Source of the DNA: Chitinophagales bacterium
GTDB taxonomy: Bacteria; Bacteroidota; Bacteroidia; Chitinophagales; JADJOU01
Reading direction: 5' to 3'
NCBI GenBank assembly: GCA_016787225.1
Contig: JAEUUY010000020.1
Coordinates: 20,440 to 84,439, forward strand
Length of the DNA: 64,000 nt
Positions 52,701-62,151 of this stretch are shown in pieces. Under the pieces are notes generated by a model. It was not told the DNA's origin. It worked only from the letters and a program-made list of their open reading frames with translations, and did not search any database. A program made the position numbers and the translations under genes. Numbering within the stretch: the first letter of the stretch is position 1; each line of letters starts with the position of its first letter.

Positions 52701-54261
52701 AGGAGTAGTAGCTATTACTCAAAGCCAACACAAAGTTAAAGCTAATACTAGTGCAAACTATCAGGTGCGTCTAGTTAAAACAGGCTTTTGTGACGAAAAG
52801 GTAACCGTACCAGTTACTGTTTTAAACTATGCTAATTTTGGACTATCTAAAACAGGAACGCAAGAAGTTTGCATAGGAGATAGCTTAGCTGTGACTGTCA
52901 ATGGTTCTATCCCTTCAAGAATATGGACACCTAATTCTAATGTAATTACTTCTGGTTTAAACTCCTATGAGTTCAAACCAAATAATTCTACAAAATATAT
53001 TATTACCACTTCCGATACAAACTTTTGCCCTGCTAGTAAAGATTCTATACAAATTAATGTATTAGCCAAGCCTGTAATTTCCGTTTCTGGTCCATCAATA
53101 GCTTGTGGAGGTTCTAAGTTTAAATTAATAGCTTCAGGAGGAGTTAGTTATTCATGGTCTCCTTCCACATTTCTTAGCGCAGCAAATAAGGATACCGTAG
53201 AATGTCAGCCAATGTCAAGCATTACATACTTGGTTACAGGTTCTAATGGCAAATGCAATAATTCCGCACAGAAAACAATCAATGTATCCGCGACTGCTTT
53301 AAAACTGGAATATTCTGGTCGTACTGAGGCTTGTTTAGGAAGTGGGAATATAGAATTATTTGTAAAAGGAGCTGACTCATTTCAATGGCGTCCTGGTCAC
53401 TTGGTCACAGATGAATTTGGAGATTCTGTTCGGGTGAATACTAACAGTGACATTACTTTACAATTAATAGGTAGAGCAGGGAATTGTAGTGATTCCATTC
53501 TTATTCCTATAAAAATAAGGCCTATTCCTGATGTCAAAATTGTTGATAAAAACTTTTCGCCAATCTGTGAAGGAGAGTCTATTGTTTTTAACCTAACAGG
53601 TGCCAATCAATATATTATAGCGCCACTGTATAACTTTTCTAAGCCAACCAATAGTTCTTTTAAAGTAAATCCCAAGGTAACTACCAAGTATATTGTAAGA
53701 GGATCTAATCAATATGGTTGTGAAAGCAAAGACTCTTTGTTGATTTCTGTAAATCCCAAACCATCCCTTATTATAAATCCGAAAGATACAACTATAGCTA
53801 GAGGTCAAAATCTCAATTTGTCAGCTACAGGAGGAGATAGCTATACATGGTTACCGAATAGATATATTATAGGAAGCAACTTAACCTCGTCCATTAGTAT
53901 AAAACCAGATAGTGATATAGTTTACACAGTTGATGTAGCCTCCGCCAATGGATGCAAAACAAAAGGTTTGGTCTTAGTTTATGTCAAACAGGATCCCAAT
54001 CCACCGAGTGGAATCGTAAGTGATAAATATGGACAGGTACTAGTTTATCCTAACCCAGCTAGCAATTATTTAACTATTGAGACTGAAGAAAAATTAAACT
54101 TTTACTTGTTTAATAGTATAGGAACACAAGTTATGATGAAAGAAATAAAGGATAAAAATACGCAAATTTCAGTGGAACATTTATCGAATGCATTGTATAC
54201 GGTTATGTTGGAGACTAAAAATGGACTTAGAAAAATATTTAAAATTGAAATATTGAAATAG
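49777..54261 (+). CDS. Giant T9SS-exported surface protein 1: N-domain, sortilin/BNR-type propeller, PKD, Ig-like repeats
   Basis: 1494 aa. Signal peptide (MKKLIVIILIGISLSLRAQ). Residues 22-115 form a conserved N-domain (DTIDNPYWIAMMSD, KTKRAYDLYFSNKAKVKGTS, KQFERWYHHW). About 120-760 is a BNR/VPS10-like beta propeller with repeated GVYVSYNQGANW or STDGGVTF-type hairpins. About 775-865 looks PKD-like (YKWTITPSSFTY). About 870-1405 holds six or so Ig-like modules, each with an early Cys, a central W-x-P and a Y-x-V strand. The last 75 residues are the T9SS type A sorting domain (VYPNPASNYLTIETEE). Probably anchored or released at the cell surface; ligand unknown. First of three tandem paralogs. 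Confidence 0.9.
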   Translation: MKKLIVIILIGISLSLRAQSIQDTIDNPYWIAMMSDRTININKTKRAYDLYFSNKAKVKGTSYKQFERWYHHWSMKVNSDGSFPAPDHTIQEIRKFRRNNLTPRSGTGAWKNLGPFDDPFLVGEFVGVGRVNAIGFHPTNENIIYAGAPQGGFWRTYDKGANWTSTTDNLPTLGVSAIAYIQNSSSDSVILIGTGDRDASDAPGQGVMKSTDGGVTFVSSNTGIGNRIVGMFAQNPLNKNTIFAAVDNGIYVSYNQGANWIQRSSAGNFKDIKYCPGDTMTLYATQNGVFYRSVDAGNTWTSISTGMTATGRNRLAIGVTAANPNIVYVVASKSSTNGLESFYKSSNKGLSFTARIGDTFNILGSNTNGSASGGQGWYDLAITGNDQDSNMVVVGGVIQFRTNNGGTSWSAISHWFGGGAPFVHADVHYLARNPLNNELYSGNDGGVYTTANNGTSWTIRNKGLAISQFYNFGVSQLSKTKFITGAQDNGTSWGSDSASWQTASFGGDGMQCEISNFDTTVMFGNVQYGSLRRTKNNGASWQGLAGSIPGGPGPWAAPCHLHPRLNDIMVILYTQAIISKNIVSAANPTFANFTTGVTGTGNAIRFSNVNDSLVFMGWTNGNFRVANILANPITVDSMSRPENSSIRDIETSFNNENVVYAACGNRIYRSTNKGATWTNISANLPNIPMFSIVLDKNSPEGLYVGTDAGVYYKDSLMANWILYNTGLPLNSEIRDLEIVYDTICSSNSVIFAGTYGRGLWKGDLRVSETQPNPDFTIVSTACSKDTVQITSSVTSVTNNGAPNRYKWTITPSSFTYTNGTSDTSIHPKIVFNQAAKYSISLKVTKPFGGFCTVKKDSIISIGKSGKVILKTATDTSICLGDSAYVRLGGMETFTFNPSFLVHQFNDSFAYINTNASTNYTIVGFNNGACPDTSYFNLTVKTKVISSQTGSLKYCQGDSTTISFSNVDSAIWTPQSGVVAITQSQHKVKANTSANYQVRLVKTGFCDEKVTVPVTVLNYANFGLSKTGTQEVCIGDSLAVTVNGSIPSRIWTPNSNVITSGLNSYEFKPNNSTKYIITTSDTNFCPASKDSIQINVLAKPVISVSGPSIACGGSKFKLIASGGVSYSWSPSTFLSAANKDTVECQPMSSITYLVTGSNGKCNNSAQKTINVSATALKLEYSGRTEACLGSGNIELFVKGADSFQWRPGHLVTDEFGDSVRVNTNSDITLQLIGRAGNCSDSILIPIKIRPIPDVKIVDKNFSPICEGESIVFNLTGANQYIIAPLYNFSKPTNSSFKVNPKVTTKYIVRGSNQYGCESKDSLLISVNPKPSLIINPKDTTIARGQNLNLSATGGDSYTWLPNRYIIGSNLTSSISIKPDSDIVYTVDVASANGCKTKGLVLVYVKQDPNPPSGIVSDKYGQVLVYPNPASNYLTIETEEKLNFYLFNSIGTQVMMKEIKDKNTQISVEHLSNALYTVMLETKNGLRKIFKIEILK

Positions 54262-54354
54262 ACTTAAATGATATGTTCAATTTAAGGCATGTAAATTGTT
54301 TAACTAATCAAAATGAACTTCAGTGAATTACTTCAAAATAAAAATTATATACCC

Positions 54355-57300
54355 ATGAAAAAAAATCTACTGTTTTTAGTCTTTATACTTGGGATTAGTA
54401 TATCTAAAGCACAAACGACACAGGATACTATCGACAATCCTTATTGGCAGTCTATGATGTTCAATAATTCGATTAATATCAACAAAACAAAACGCGCGTA
54501 TGATCTTTACTTTTCCAATAAACCAAAGGTGAAAGGTACTGGCTATAAGCAATTCGAGCGTTGGTATCATAATTGGAAAACTAAAGTGAACGCTGATGGC
54601 ACATTTCCTGCTCCTGATAGAACTTTTCAGGAAATGAAAAAATATTTTAGAAATAACTTGACCCCTCGCTCAGCCACTGGCGCTTGGACAAGCATGGGTC
54701 CTTCCTTCAATGCGACTTTGACCTATAATCCAAGCTCTTTCCCGCACGCTGGAGTAGGTCGAGTAAATGCCATTGCATTTCATAATACCAATCCCAACAT
54801 AATTTATGCAGGAGCGCCTCAAGGCGGATTTTGGTACACAACAGATAAAGGTGCAAATTGGACTGCAAGTAACGATAACCTCACCATGACTTCTCTAGGG
54901 ATATCTGATATAGCCTATATTCCAGGAGCTGGTGATTCTGTAATACTTATTGGTACTGGTGACAAAAATGCAAATGTAGCCAATGGAATTGGAGTATGGA
55001 GATCTACCAATGGTGGTCAATCATTTACAAATTCGAATACTGGTATCGGTAATAAAGTAGTCTCCCGTTTTGCAGTCAATCCTGAAAAGAATAGTACTAT
55101 ATATGCAGCAGTTGATGATGGAATTTATGTTTCATATAACAAAGGTTTGAACTGGACCAAAAGGGCATCTGCTGGAACCAATAATTTCAAAGATATCAAA
55201 TATTGTCCTGGAGATACTATGACATTATATGCTACTCGATTTGGAATGTGGGGTCCCTATGCTGATTTTTATCGCTCAGTAGATGCAGGAGTCACTTGGT
55301 CTCTTATAACCTCTGGCTTGAATGCTGTCAATAAAAATAGAATAGAAATAGCAGTAACCGATGCGAATCCTAATATTGTATATCTAGTAGCCAGTAGTGC
55401 AGGCACACATGTTTTAGAGGCTTTTTATAAATCTTCAAACAAAGGTGCAAGTTTTTCTCAAAGAATAAATGGGGCAACTTTTAATATTTTAGGTGGAGAA
55501 ATAAACGGAACCGATACAAGAGGTCAGGGTTGGTATGATTTATCTATTGTTAGTAGCCCTTCTGATTCGAATTTCGTATTGGTAGGTGGGATCAATATCT
55601 TCAAATCTGTAAATGGAGGTACTTCGTGGACTCCTAGTGCTTCATGGAAAAGTCAAGGAGGCACCGATTATGTTCATGCAGATATTCACTTTTTAGGTCG
55701 AAACCCATTAAATAATGAGATATGGGTAGGAAGTGATGGTGGTGTAGATTTTACAACCAATAATGGTACCACTTATACTTCAAGAAATAATGGTTTAACC
55801 ATTGGTCAAATATATAACTTAGGAGTATCGCAACGTTCTAAGACTCGCTTTATCTCAGGTTTCCAAGATGATGGGACTAAAGTAGGTAGCACACCTACTA
55901 ATTGGATAGCTAGAGTAGGCGGTGATGGGATGCACTGTGAAATTTCTAATTTTGACACTACCGTGCTGTTCGGAAATGTACAATATGGAGACTTACAAAG
56001 ATCTACTAATAATGGAGCAACATTCACAGATATTACAGTGCCAGGTGCACCAGGCCCATGGGCTGCTCCTTGTCATTTGCACCCAAGAAGAAATGATATC
56101 ATGGTCGTACTTTACAAGGATGCAAGGGTTAGCTTTGATATAGTTTCAGGCGCAACACCTGCTTTTTCAAATATTACTACTGGTGAAACTAATGATGGAT
56201 CCGCTATTCGTTTTTCTAACGTAAATGATTCATTAGTATTTCTTGGTTGGGAAAATGGTTTGTTCAGACAAGCTAATATACTGGCAAATCCAATTACCGT
56301 TTCCACCATGACCAATCCTAACGGAGGAAATAGAATAAGTGATATTGAAACTAGTTTTAATAATCAAAATGTAGTTTATTGCACATCAGGAAATCGCGTT
56401 TATAAGTCTACTAATAGAGGAACTAGCTGGACAAATATTACATCAAATCTTCCAGACATTCCTATGCATTCCATAGTATTAGATAAAAATTCACCAGAAG
56501 GACTCTATGTAGGTACTGATGGTGGAGTGTATTACAAAGACTCTTTTATGACAAATTGGGTGTTTTATAATAATGGCATGGCGGTAGGTTCTGAAATTAG
56601 AGATTTGGAAATTGTCTATGATACCGTATGCACCGACCGATCTGTTATATATGCAGCTACCTACGGTAGAGGTTTATGGAAAGGTGACTTAAGAATTACA
56701 GAAACCCAGCCTAACCCTAATTTTACAATTCCAGCTTCATCATGTGTTTCTTTACCTGTTAATATTACGAATACAACCTCTACTATTATTAATAACGGTG
56801 CACCTACCACATATGAATGGACCATTACTCCAGCTACATTTTCTTATTCTGGGGGTACCAATAGCAATTCTCCAAACCCAATAATAATATTTAATGCCAC
56901 TGGCAATTATTCTATAAGTTTAAAAGCCTCAAAACCATTTGGTGGATTTTGCTCCATAACTAAGAATAATGTAATAAGTATAAATACAAAAGGTACATTA
57001 ACACTCAAAACGACTAATGATACTACAGTGTGTCCTGGCGATACAGTTTTAGTTAGCCTCGGGGGAATGCAAAATTATAATTATACTCCTACTACGAGTA
57101 TGACTAAATTTAATGATTCCTTTGCCTATTTGTATCCAACTGTACAAACGAATTATATGATCATCGGTGATGTGAATGGAGCTTGCTTCGACACTACCTA
57201 TGTAAATGTCAAAATGAAATCAAGTCCAACCTATACAATGACAGGTGCCACCAGCTTCTGTAATGGAGATTCTACAACAATTAGTTTTTCAAATATTGAT

Positions 57301-58881
57301 ACGGCATATTGGACTCCTGCCACCGGAATAACAAATCTCTCACCTACGAATAAGCGTATAAAAATAAGTTCCACAAATATTTATAATATTCGACTAGTAA
57401 AATCTGGCTTTTGCGATGTAAAGTTTAGTATGCCAATTTTGGTTAAAACGATCCCCGGTTTTATGCTATCTAAGTCATTTAATCAAGTTATGTGTATCGG
57501 CGATAGTGCCATAGTTAATGAAACCAATGGAGTTCCTAGCTTGGTTTGGACACCAACTACCGGATTAACCAGTCTTGGTACTAACAGTTTTAAATTCAAG
57601 CCTACTTCGAATACCAAGTATTTTCTGCGAACCACAGATACCAATTATTGTGCAACTTCTAGAGATTCCATACAGTTTACCATGATACCAAAACCTGTTG
57701 TAAGCGTTACAGGTCCTGGTGTAGTCTGTGGTGGTGCAAGTGTCAATCTCTCAGCATCTGGTGCGGATACTTTCAAATGGTCTCCTGCCACTTACCTCAA
57801 TACAACTATTGGTGCAAATGTAGTTTCTACACCTACGAATAGTATAATTTATAATGTTACTGGTATTACAGGACCCTGTTCCTCGGTTACGAATAAGTCT
57901 ATAATAGTAGGTACTGTAGCTGTAAATCTCAATGTAACTGGAAACACAGAAGCTTGTTTAGGCTCATCGTTCAATCTTTCAGTATCAGGAGCCAATAATT
58001 ATAAATGGTCACCAGCCAATATGGTGAGTGATGAATTTGGTACGGCAGTGCGAATTTCTACCAATACATCTACCTCCGTAAAGGTCGTGGGAGAAAACTC
58101 TGGTTGTAAAGATTCGTTAGTTATTCCACTGAATGTAAGACCTTTGCCAGTAGTAACGGCTACCAAGGATAGAAGCAATGCCATATGTCCGGGTGAGAAG
58201 GTTTCTATAAAGGCTAGTGGAGCTGCAAGCTATATAATATCACCAATTTATAATTTTACAAAGCCTAAATTAGATTCGTTTATAGTTTTTCCAGCTGTCA
58301 CGACTAAATATTTCATAATAGGTTCCAATTCGTTTGGTTGCCAAGGTAGAGACTCATTGATTATCGATGTCAATCCTTCTCCTGCTGTTAGTATTGCTCC
58401 AGCTATTAATACAATAAAAAGAGGCGATTCCTTTCAGATTATAGCTAGCGGGGGTTCTAGTTATCAATGGACACCAAATAAATATATAATTAGTGGTAGC
58501 AACCTTTCGAGTACCATTCTAGTGAAGCCTGACTCAGATATCGTTTATTCTGTATTGGTTACTAACACAGCGGGTTGCACAGCTAAGGGAATGTCTATCG
58601 TGTATGTACTTCAAAATCCGAATCCAAGTAGCATTGCTGGAAATATACTAGCGAATATACTAATCTACCCTAATCCAGCTAGCAATGAAATCAATATCGA
58701 ATCTACTGAGCAAACTAAGGTAAGCATTTATTCTATAAATGGATCCTTGATAAGGGAATTTGAATCGTTTGATAACAACCATAAAATAGATGTAACGGAT
58801 ATTTCTTCTGGTTATTATTTCCTTTCCTTAGAGAACAAGAGTGGCAGAAAAAAAGTAAATAAAATTGAAATTATAAAGTAA
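54355..58881 (+). CDS. Giant T9SS-exported surface protein 2, paralog of its neighbours
   Basis: 1508 aa from the ATG at 54355, which begins the signal peptide MKKNLLFLVFILGISISKAQ; the ATG at 54313 would add 14 residues before the signal and is less likely. Domain order equals protein 1: N-domain (DTIDNPYWQSMMFN, VKGTGYKQFERWYHNW), propeller to about 770, PKD-like (YEWTITPATFSY), Ig-like modules (recurrent W-x-P, Cys), and a T9SS domain (IYPNPASNEINIESTE, ISSGYYFLSLENKSGR). It starts 93 bases after gene 1 and ends 12 bases before gene 3. It is closest to protein 1 in length and sequence, so it is probably a recent duplicate. Confidence 0.9.
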   Translation: MKKNLLFLVFILGISISKAQTTQDTIDNPYWQSMMFNNSININKTKRAYDLYFSNKPKVKGTGYKQFERWYHNWKTKVNADGTFPAPDRTFQEMKKYFRNNLTPRSATGAWTSMGPSFNATLTYNPSSFPHAGVGRVNAIAFHNTNPNIIYAGAPQGGFWYTTDKGANWTASNDNLTMTSLGISDIAYIPGAGDSVILIGTGDKNANVANGIGVWRSTNGGQSFTNSNTGIGNKVVSRFAVNPEKNSTIYAAVDDGIYVSYNKGLNWTKRASAGTNNFKDIKYCPGDTMTLYATRFGMWGPYADFYRSVDAGVTWSLITSGLNAVNKNRIEIAVTDANPNIVYLVASSAGTHVLEAFYKSSNKGASFSQRINGATFNILGGEINGTDTRGQGWYDLSIVSSPSDSNFVLVGGINIFKSVNGGTSWTPSASWKSQGGTDYVHADIHFLGRNPLNNEIWVGSDGGVDFTTNNGTTYTSRNNGLTIGQIYNLGVSQRSKTRFISGFQDDGTKVGSTPTNWIARVGGDGMHCEISNFDTTVLFGNVQYGDLQRSTNNGATFTDITVPGAPGPWAAPCHLHPRRNDIMVVLYKDARVSFDIVSGATPAFSNITTGETNDGSAIRFSNVNDSLVFLGWENGLFRQANILANPITVSTMTNPNGGNRISDIETSFNNQNVVYCTSGNRVYKSTNRGTSWTNITSNLPDIPMHSIVLDKNSPEGLYVGTDGGVYYKDSFMTNWVFYNNGMAVGSEIRDLEIVYDTVCTDRSVIYAATYGRGLWKGDLRITETQPNPNFTIPASSCVSLPVNITNTTSTIINNGAPTTYEWTITPATFSYSGGTNSNSPNPIIIFNATGNYSISLKASKPFGGFCSITKNNVISINTKGTLTLKTTNDTTVCPGDTVLVSLGGMQNYNYTPTTSMTKFNDSFAYLYPTVQTNYMIIGDVNGACFDTTYVNVKMKSSPTYTMTGATSFCNGDSTTISFSNIDTAYWTPATGITNLSPTNKRIKISSTNIYNIRLVKSGFCDVKFSMPILVKTIPGFMLSKSFNQVMCIGDSAIVNETNGVPSLVWTPTTGLTSLGTNSFKFKPTSNTKYFLRTTDTNYCATSRDSIQFTMIPKPVVSVTGPGVVCGGASVNLSASGADTFKWSPATYLNTTIGANVVSTPTNSIIYNVTGITGPCSSVTNKSIIVGTVAVNLNVTGNTEACLGSSFNLSVSGANNYKWSPANMVSDEFGTAVRISTNTSTSVKVVGENSGCKDSLVIPLNVRPLPVVTATKDRSNAICPGEKVSIKASGAASYIISPIYNFTKPKLDSFIVFPAVTTKYFIIGSNSFGCQGRDSLIIDVNPSPAVSIAPAINTIKRGDSFQIIASGGSSYQWTPNKYIISGSNLSSTILVKPDSDIVYSVLVTNTAGCTAKGMSIVYVLQNPNPSSIAGNILANILIYPNPASNEINIESTEQTKVSIYSINGSLIREFESFDNNHKIDVTDISSGYYFLSLENKSGRKKVNKIEIIK

Positions 58882-58893
58882 TCGTATAAATAA

Positions 58894-61800
58894 ATGAAAA
58901 AAATCTTAACTGTATTCTGCATTGCACTATACTCATTAAATCTAATCTCTCAAACTGCTAAAGATACGGTTGATTATCCATACTGGATGGAAATGATGTT
59001 TGATCGAAACATTAATTTCTACAAAACTAAACGTGCTTTTGATTTGTATTTCTCCAATAAACCAAAAGAAAAAGGTACGGGCTTTAAACAATTCGAACGA
59101 TGGGCAGAAAATGCAAAACGAGAAATTAATGAAGATGGTAGTTTTAGACCAGCAGATTTTTTATTAAAGGAATTAGCTAATTATAAGACCAATGCATTAA
59201 CCCCTAGATCGGGTAATCCTAAATGGACTTCACTAGGTCCTTTTAACAATCCTGCACCGGCTAGTATGCAGCGTGGAGTAGGGCGGGTCAATGTTATAGC
59301 CTTTCATCCCAATGACCCCAGTATTATATATTGTGGAGCACCAGCAGGTGGATTCTGGTATACCAAAGATAAAGCACAAAGTTGGACTAAGAGTAATACA
59401 GATGATTTACCAAGATTCGGTGTGTCGGCCATAGCAGTGATTCCTGAAGGAAATTCAACTCCTATCATCCTTGTAGGTACAGGTGATAGAGATGCCAACG
59501 ACGCTCCTGGATATGGTGTTTATGTCTCGTTAGATGGGGGTATAAATTTTACTCCGTCTAATACGGGTATGGGCAATCAGGTTGTCAATAGATTGCTTGT
59601 AAATGCACAAGATAACAATGTAATAATAGCTGCTACAGATAATGGAATTTTTAAATCCTATGACAAAGGGCAATCTTGGACTAGAACATCGCAAATACTA
59701 GATTTCAAAGATGTAGTTTATCATCCAGAAGACACTAATTTCGTCTATGCTGCTGCCAATGGTAACTTTTATAGAAGTATTAACGGTGGTAACACATGGA
59801 CCCAAATATCAGCTGGATTTAGCTCAGCTTCAAAACGTCGTATGGCTATAGCTGTAACGAAAGCAAAGCCAGATATTGTGTATGTAATAGCTGTCAATAG
59901 CAATAGAGGTATGGAAGGTCTTTATAAATCATCAAATAAAGGCGCCAATTTTACCCTTCAATTAAATGGAACTACATTTAATCCCTTGAGCTTTGCTCAA
60001 AATGGGAGCGGGACCTCAGGTCAAGGAGAGTATGACTTAGCGATAGAATCAAGTCCAAATGACTCGAATGTATTATATGTAGGAGGTATCAATGTGTTTA
60101 GATCGGTAGATGGTGGAAAAACGTTTAGATGTAAGGCTTTTTGGTCTTTTAGCGCTACGATTCCTTGGGTGCATGCAGATATTCACTATCTAGGCAGAAA
60201 TCCTATAAATGGTGAGCTTTGGATTGGAAGTGATGGTGGCATCGACTATTCTGCAGATGAAAAATTACCTACCTCAGGTACCAATGATCCTTTTTTTCCA
60301 GTTATCAATAATAGAAATAGTGGTTTGGCTATTTCTCAATTTTATAACTTGGGTGTAAGTCAGGCTTCTTTGACAAAATTTATTACAGGGGCACAGGATA
60401 ATGGTACGAGTGCTGGTACGAATAAATCGGACTGGACAGCAGAACTCGGTGGTGATGGTATGCAATGTGAAATAAGCAATTTCAATACGGATATCATGTT
60501 TGGATGTATTCAATATGGCGATATGAATCGATCTACTAATAGCGGTGGTGCTTGGAATAATATTGTTTCATCAATCAATGAACGACCTGGTCCTTGGGTG
60601 ACCCCTTATCATTTGCACCCTAGGGTTGATAATATATTAGTAGCTATTTACCGCAATGTATGGATATCTAGAAATGCCACAGGCACTGGAAATCCTAGTT
60701 TTACTCGCATTACCACTACTGCTGCTGCTGAGGGTTCTGCCTTGAGATTTTCTAATGTCAATAATAATTATGTCTTTTGTGGTTGGAAAGATGGAGTCTT
60801 GCGTTATTCTACCAATATTCTCGCTTCTAATCCTACTTTTACAGGCATGAATTCACCTTCCGTAAGTGGAGAAATAACTGATATCGAAACGAGTTATTAT
60901 GATGTCAATACATTATACGTAGCTAAAGGAAATCGAATTTTTAGATCAAGAGATTTAGGTGCTACTTGGACAAATATTTCTGGAAATCTTCCTAATATAG
61001 CTATCAATTGTATCGCATTAGATAAAAATGCCTCTGAGGGTCTCTATGTGGGAACAGAAGCAGGAGTTTATTTTAAAGATTCTACCATGACGAATTGGAT
61101 AATGTATAGTGATGGTTTGAGTTTAAATGCACCAGTGAGAGATATGGAGATAGTTTATGATACTGACTGTTCAGCTAATTCTAAAATCTTCGCAGCTACC
61201 TACGGACGTGGTTTATGGTTAAATATCGTACAGGTAACAAGCAATGGCAGCCTAGAACTAAATTCTGACAAAGGTAACCAAATATGTAAAGGAGAGAAAA
61301 TAGAACTAACTGCAAGTGGTGCAGTTGAATACTTTTTTGATGCTTCTCCTGATATCAAAAAATCAAATAGCAATACTTTTACTATAACACCAGATGAATC
61401 AAAGCAATATAGGTTTTATGCAAAAAAGTCTGATGGGACTTGCGAATCGAAGATGTTTGATGTCACTGTAAATCCACTTCCTGTATTAGATGCCAATCCA
61501 CGCAATAAAACCATAAATAAAGGTGAATCGGTCACAATCACTGCAAGCGGAGCAGATGAGTATAGCTGGTCGCCAAATACGTTTATCCAAAGTGGGCTTA
61601 CTTCCAAAAATTTATCTGTAAGGCCTGATAATACTATAACTTATACTTTGACAGGTAAAACGAGTAAGGGATGCCAGGCCATATTAAAAATAACGATTAC
61701 GGTCAATGGGTCGAATTCGATAACAAATGCTTCTAGCGCATCAGTTCAAATTTATCCAAACCCTGCTTCCAATGAGTTAACAGTAAAGTCCGATAAAAAG

Positions 61801-61968
61801 ACTAGCTATCGCTTGATAGATATGCAAGGTCGAATGATTTTTTCAGAGAATCAAGAAAAATATTATCATCAATTGCATATAGAAGATTATCCTGCAGGTA
61901 TCTATATTCTGGAAGTGACCAATAGCGAAGGTAGAACAGAGAGTCATAAATTTAAAATTGAGAAATAA
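58894..61968 (+). CDS. Large T9SS-exported surface protein 3, shorter paralog
   Basis: 1024 aa. Signal peptide (MKKILTVFCIALYSLNLISQ), the same N-domain (DTVDYPYWMEMMFDRNINFY, EKGTGFKQFERW) and the same propeller (about 115-770), but only about two Ig-like modules (about 785-945) instead of six or more, then the T9SS domain (IYPNPASNELTVKS, YPAGIYILEVTNSEGR). The loss of the PKD and most Ig-like modules versus its neighbours suggests deletion or separate ancestry. It starts 12 bases after gene 2. Its propeller has a different pattern (SFSATIPWVHADIHYLG) from the first two, so the three may bind different partners. Confidence 0.9.
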   Translation: MKKILTVFCIALYSLNLISQTAKDTVDYPYWMEMMFDRNINFYKTKRAFDLYFSNKPKEKGTGFKQFERWAENAKREINEDGSFRPADFLLKELANYKTNALTPRSGNPKWTSLGPFNNPAPASMQRGVGRVNVIAFHPNDPSIIYCGAPAGGFWYTKDKAQSWTKSNTDDLPRFGVSAIAVIPEGNSTPIILVGTGDRDANDAPGYGVYVSLDGGINFTPSNTGMGNQVVNRLLVNAQDNNVIIAATDNGIFKSYDKGQSWTRTSQILDFKDVVYHPEDTNFVYAAANGNFYRSINGGNTWTQISAGFSSASKRRMAIAVTKAKPDIVYVIAVNSNRGMEGLYKSSNKGANFTLQLNGTTFNPLSFAQNGSGTSGQGEYDLAIESSPNDSNVLYVGGINVFRSVDGGKTFRCKAFWSFSATIPWVHADIHYLGRNPINGELWIGSDGGIDYSADEKLPTSGTNDPFFPVINNRNSGLAISQFYNLGVSQASLTKFITGAQDNGTSAGTNKSDWTAELGGDGMQCEISNFNTDIMFGCIQYGDMNRSTNSGGAWNNIVSSINERPGPWVTPYHLHPRVDNILVAIYRNVWISRNATGTGNPSFTRITTTAAAEGSALRFSNVNNNYVFCGWKDGVLRYSTNILASNPTFTGMNSPSVSGEITDIETSYYDVNTLYVAKGNRIFRSRDLGATWTNISGNLPNIAINCIALDKNASEGLYVGTEAGVYFKDSTMTNWIMYSDGLSLNAPVRDMEIVYDTDCSANSKIFAATYGRGLWLNIVQVTSNGSLELNSDKGNQICKGEKIELTASGAVEYFFDASPDIKKSNSNTFTITPDESKQYRFYAKKSDGTCESKMFDVTVNPLPVLDANPRNKTINKGESVTITASGADEYSWSPNTFIQSGLTSKNLSVRPDNTITYTLTGKTSKGCQAILKITITVNGSNSITNASSASVQIYPNPASNELTVKSDKKTSYRLIDMQGRMIFSENQEKYYHQLHIEDYPAGIYILEVTNSEGRTESHKFKIEK

Positions 61969-61997
61969 ATTAACTAATAAGGAATAGTTTAATTTCT

Positions 61998-62005
61998 TAT
62001 TTTTG
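61998..62005 (+). promoter_or_regulatory. -7 element TATTTTTG of the SRP RNA gene
   Basis: TATTTTTG is a full TAnnTTTG match; transcription starting about 4-7 bases later would begin at the 5' end of the RNA helix (62009). Confidence 0.6.
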
Positions 62006-62008
62006 CAC

Positions 62009-62104
62009 GGGCAAGTCTTATACGACCAGCTCCTGTCGAATCCCCCAGGATAGGAATATAGCAAGGGTAGATGGTTGTAGCGGTGCGATATGAGTAACTT
62101 GCCT
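62009..62104 (+). ncRNA. ffs: Signal recognition particle RNA (4.5S, small bacterial type)
   Basis: About 96 nt. The ends pair: GGCAAGT (62010-62016) with ACTTGCC (62097-62103). The apex is the SRP domain IV: CCCC-CAGG-ATA-GGAA-TAT-AGCA-AGGG (62042-62067), with the GGAA tetraloop and the asymmetric CAGG/AGCA internal loop that bind Ffh. GGTTGTAGCGGTGCGAT (62073-62089) is the usual Bacteroidota 3' strand. A T-run (62104-62112) ends it. With Ffh it targets membrane and secreted proteins to FtsY and the translocon. It lies in the 183-base gap after the giant surface genes. Confidence 0.93.
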
Positions 62105-62112
62105 TTTTTTTT
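62104..62112 (+). terminator. T-run terminator of the SRP RNA
   Basis: Nine T's follow directly on the closing helix of the RNA, whose outer stem acts as the terminator hairpin. Confidence 0.75.
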
Positions 62113-62151
62113 GAACCCAATGAGTTCGTAATCGTCATAGAGTCATTATAT

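Noticed and set aside
54313..54354. Upstream ATG giving a 14-residue extension of giant protein 2
   Set aside because: The extension precedes a perfect signal peptide start (MKKN) and is not present in the two paralogs.
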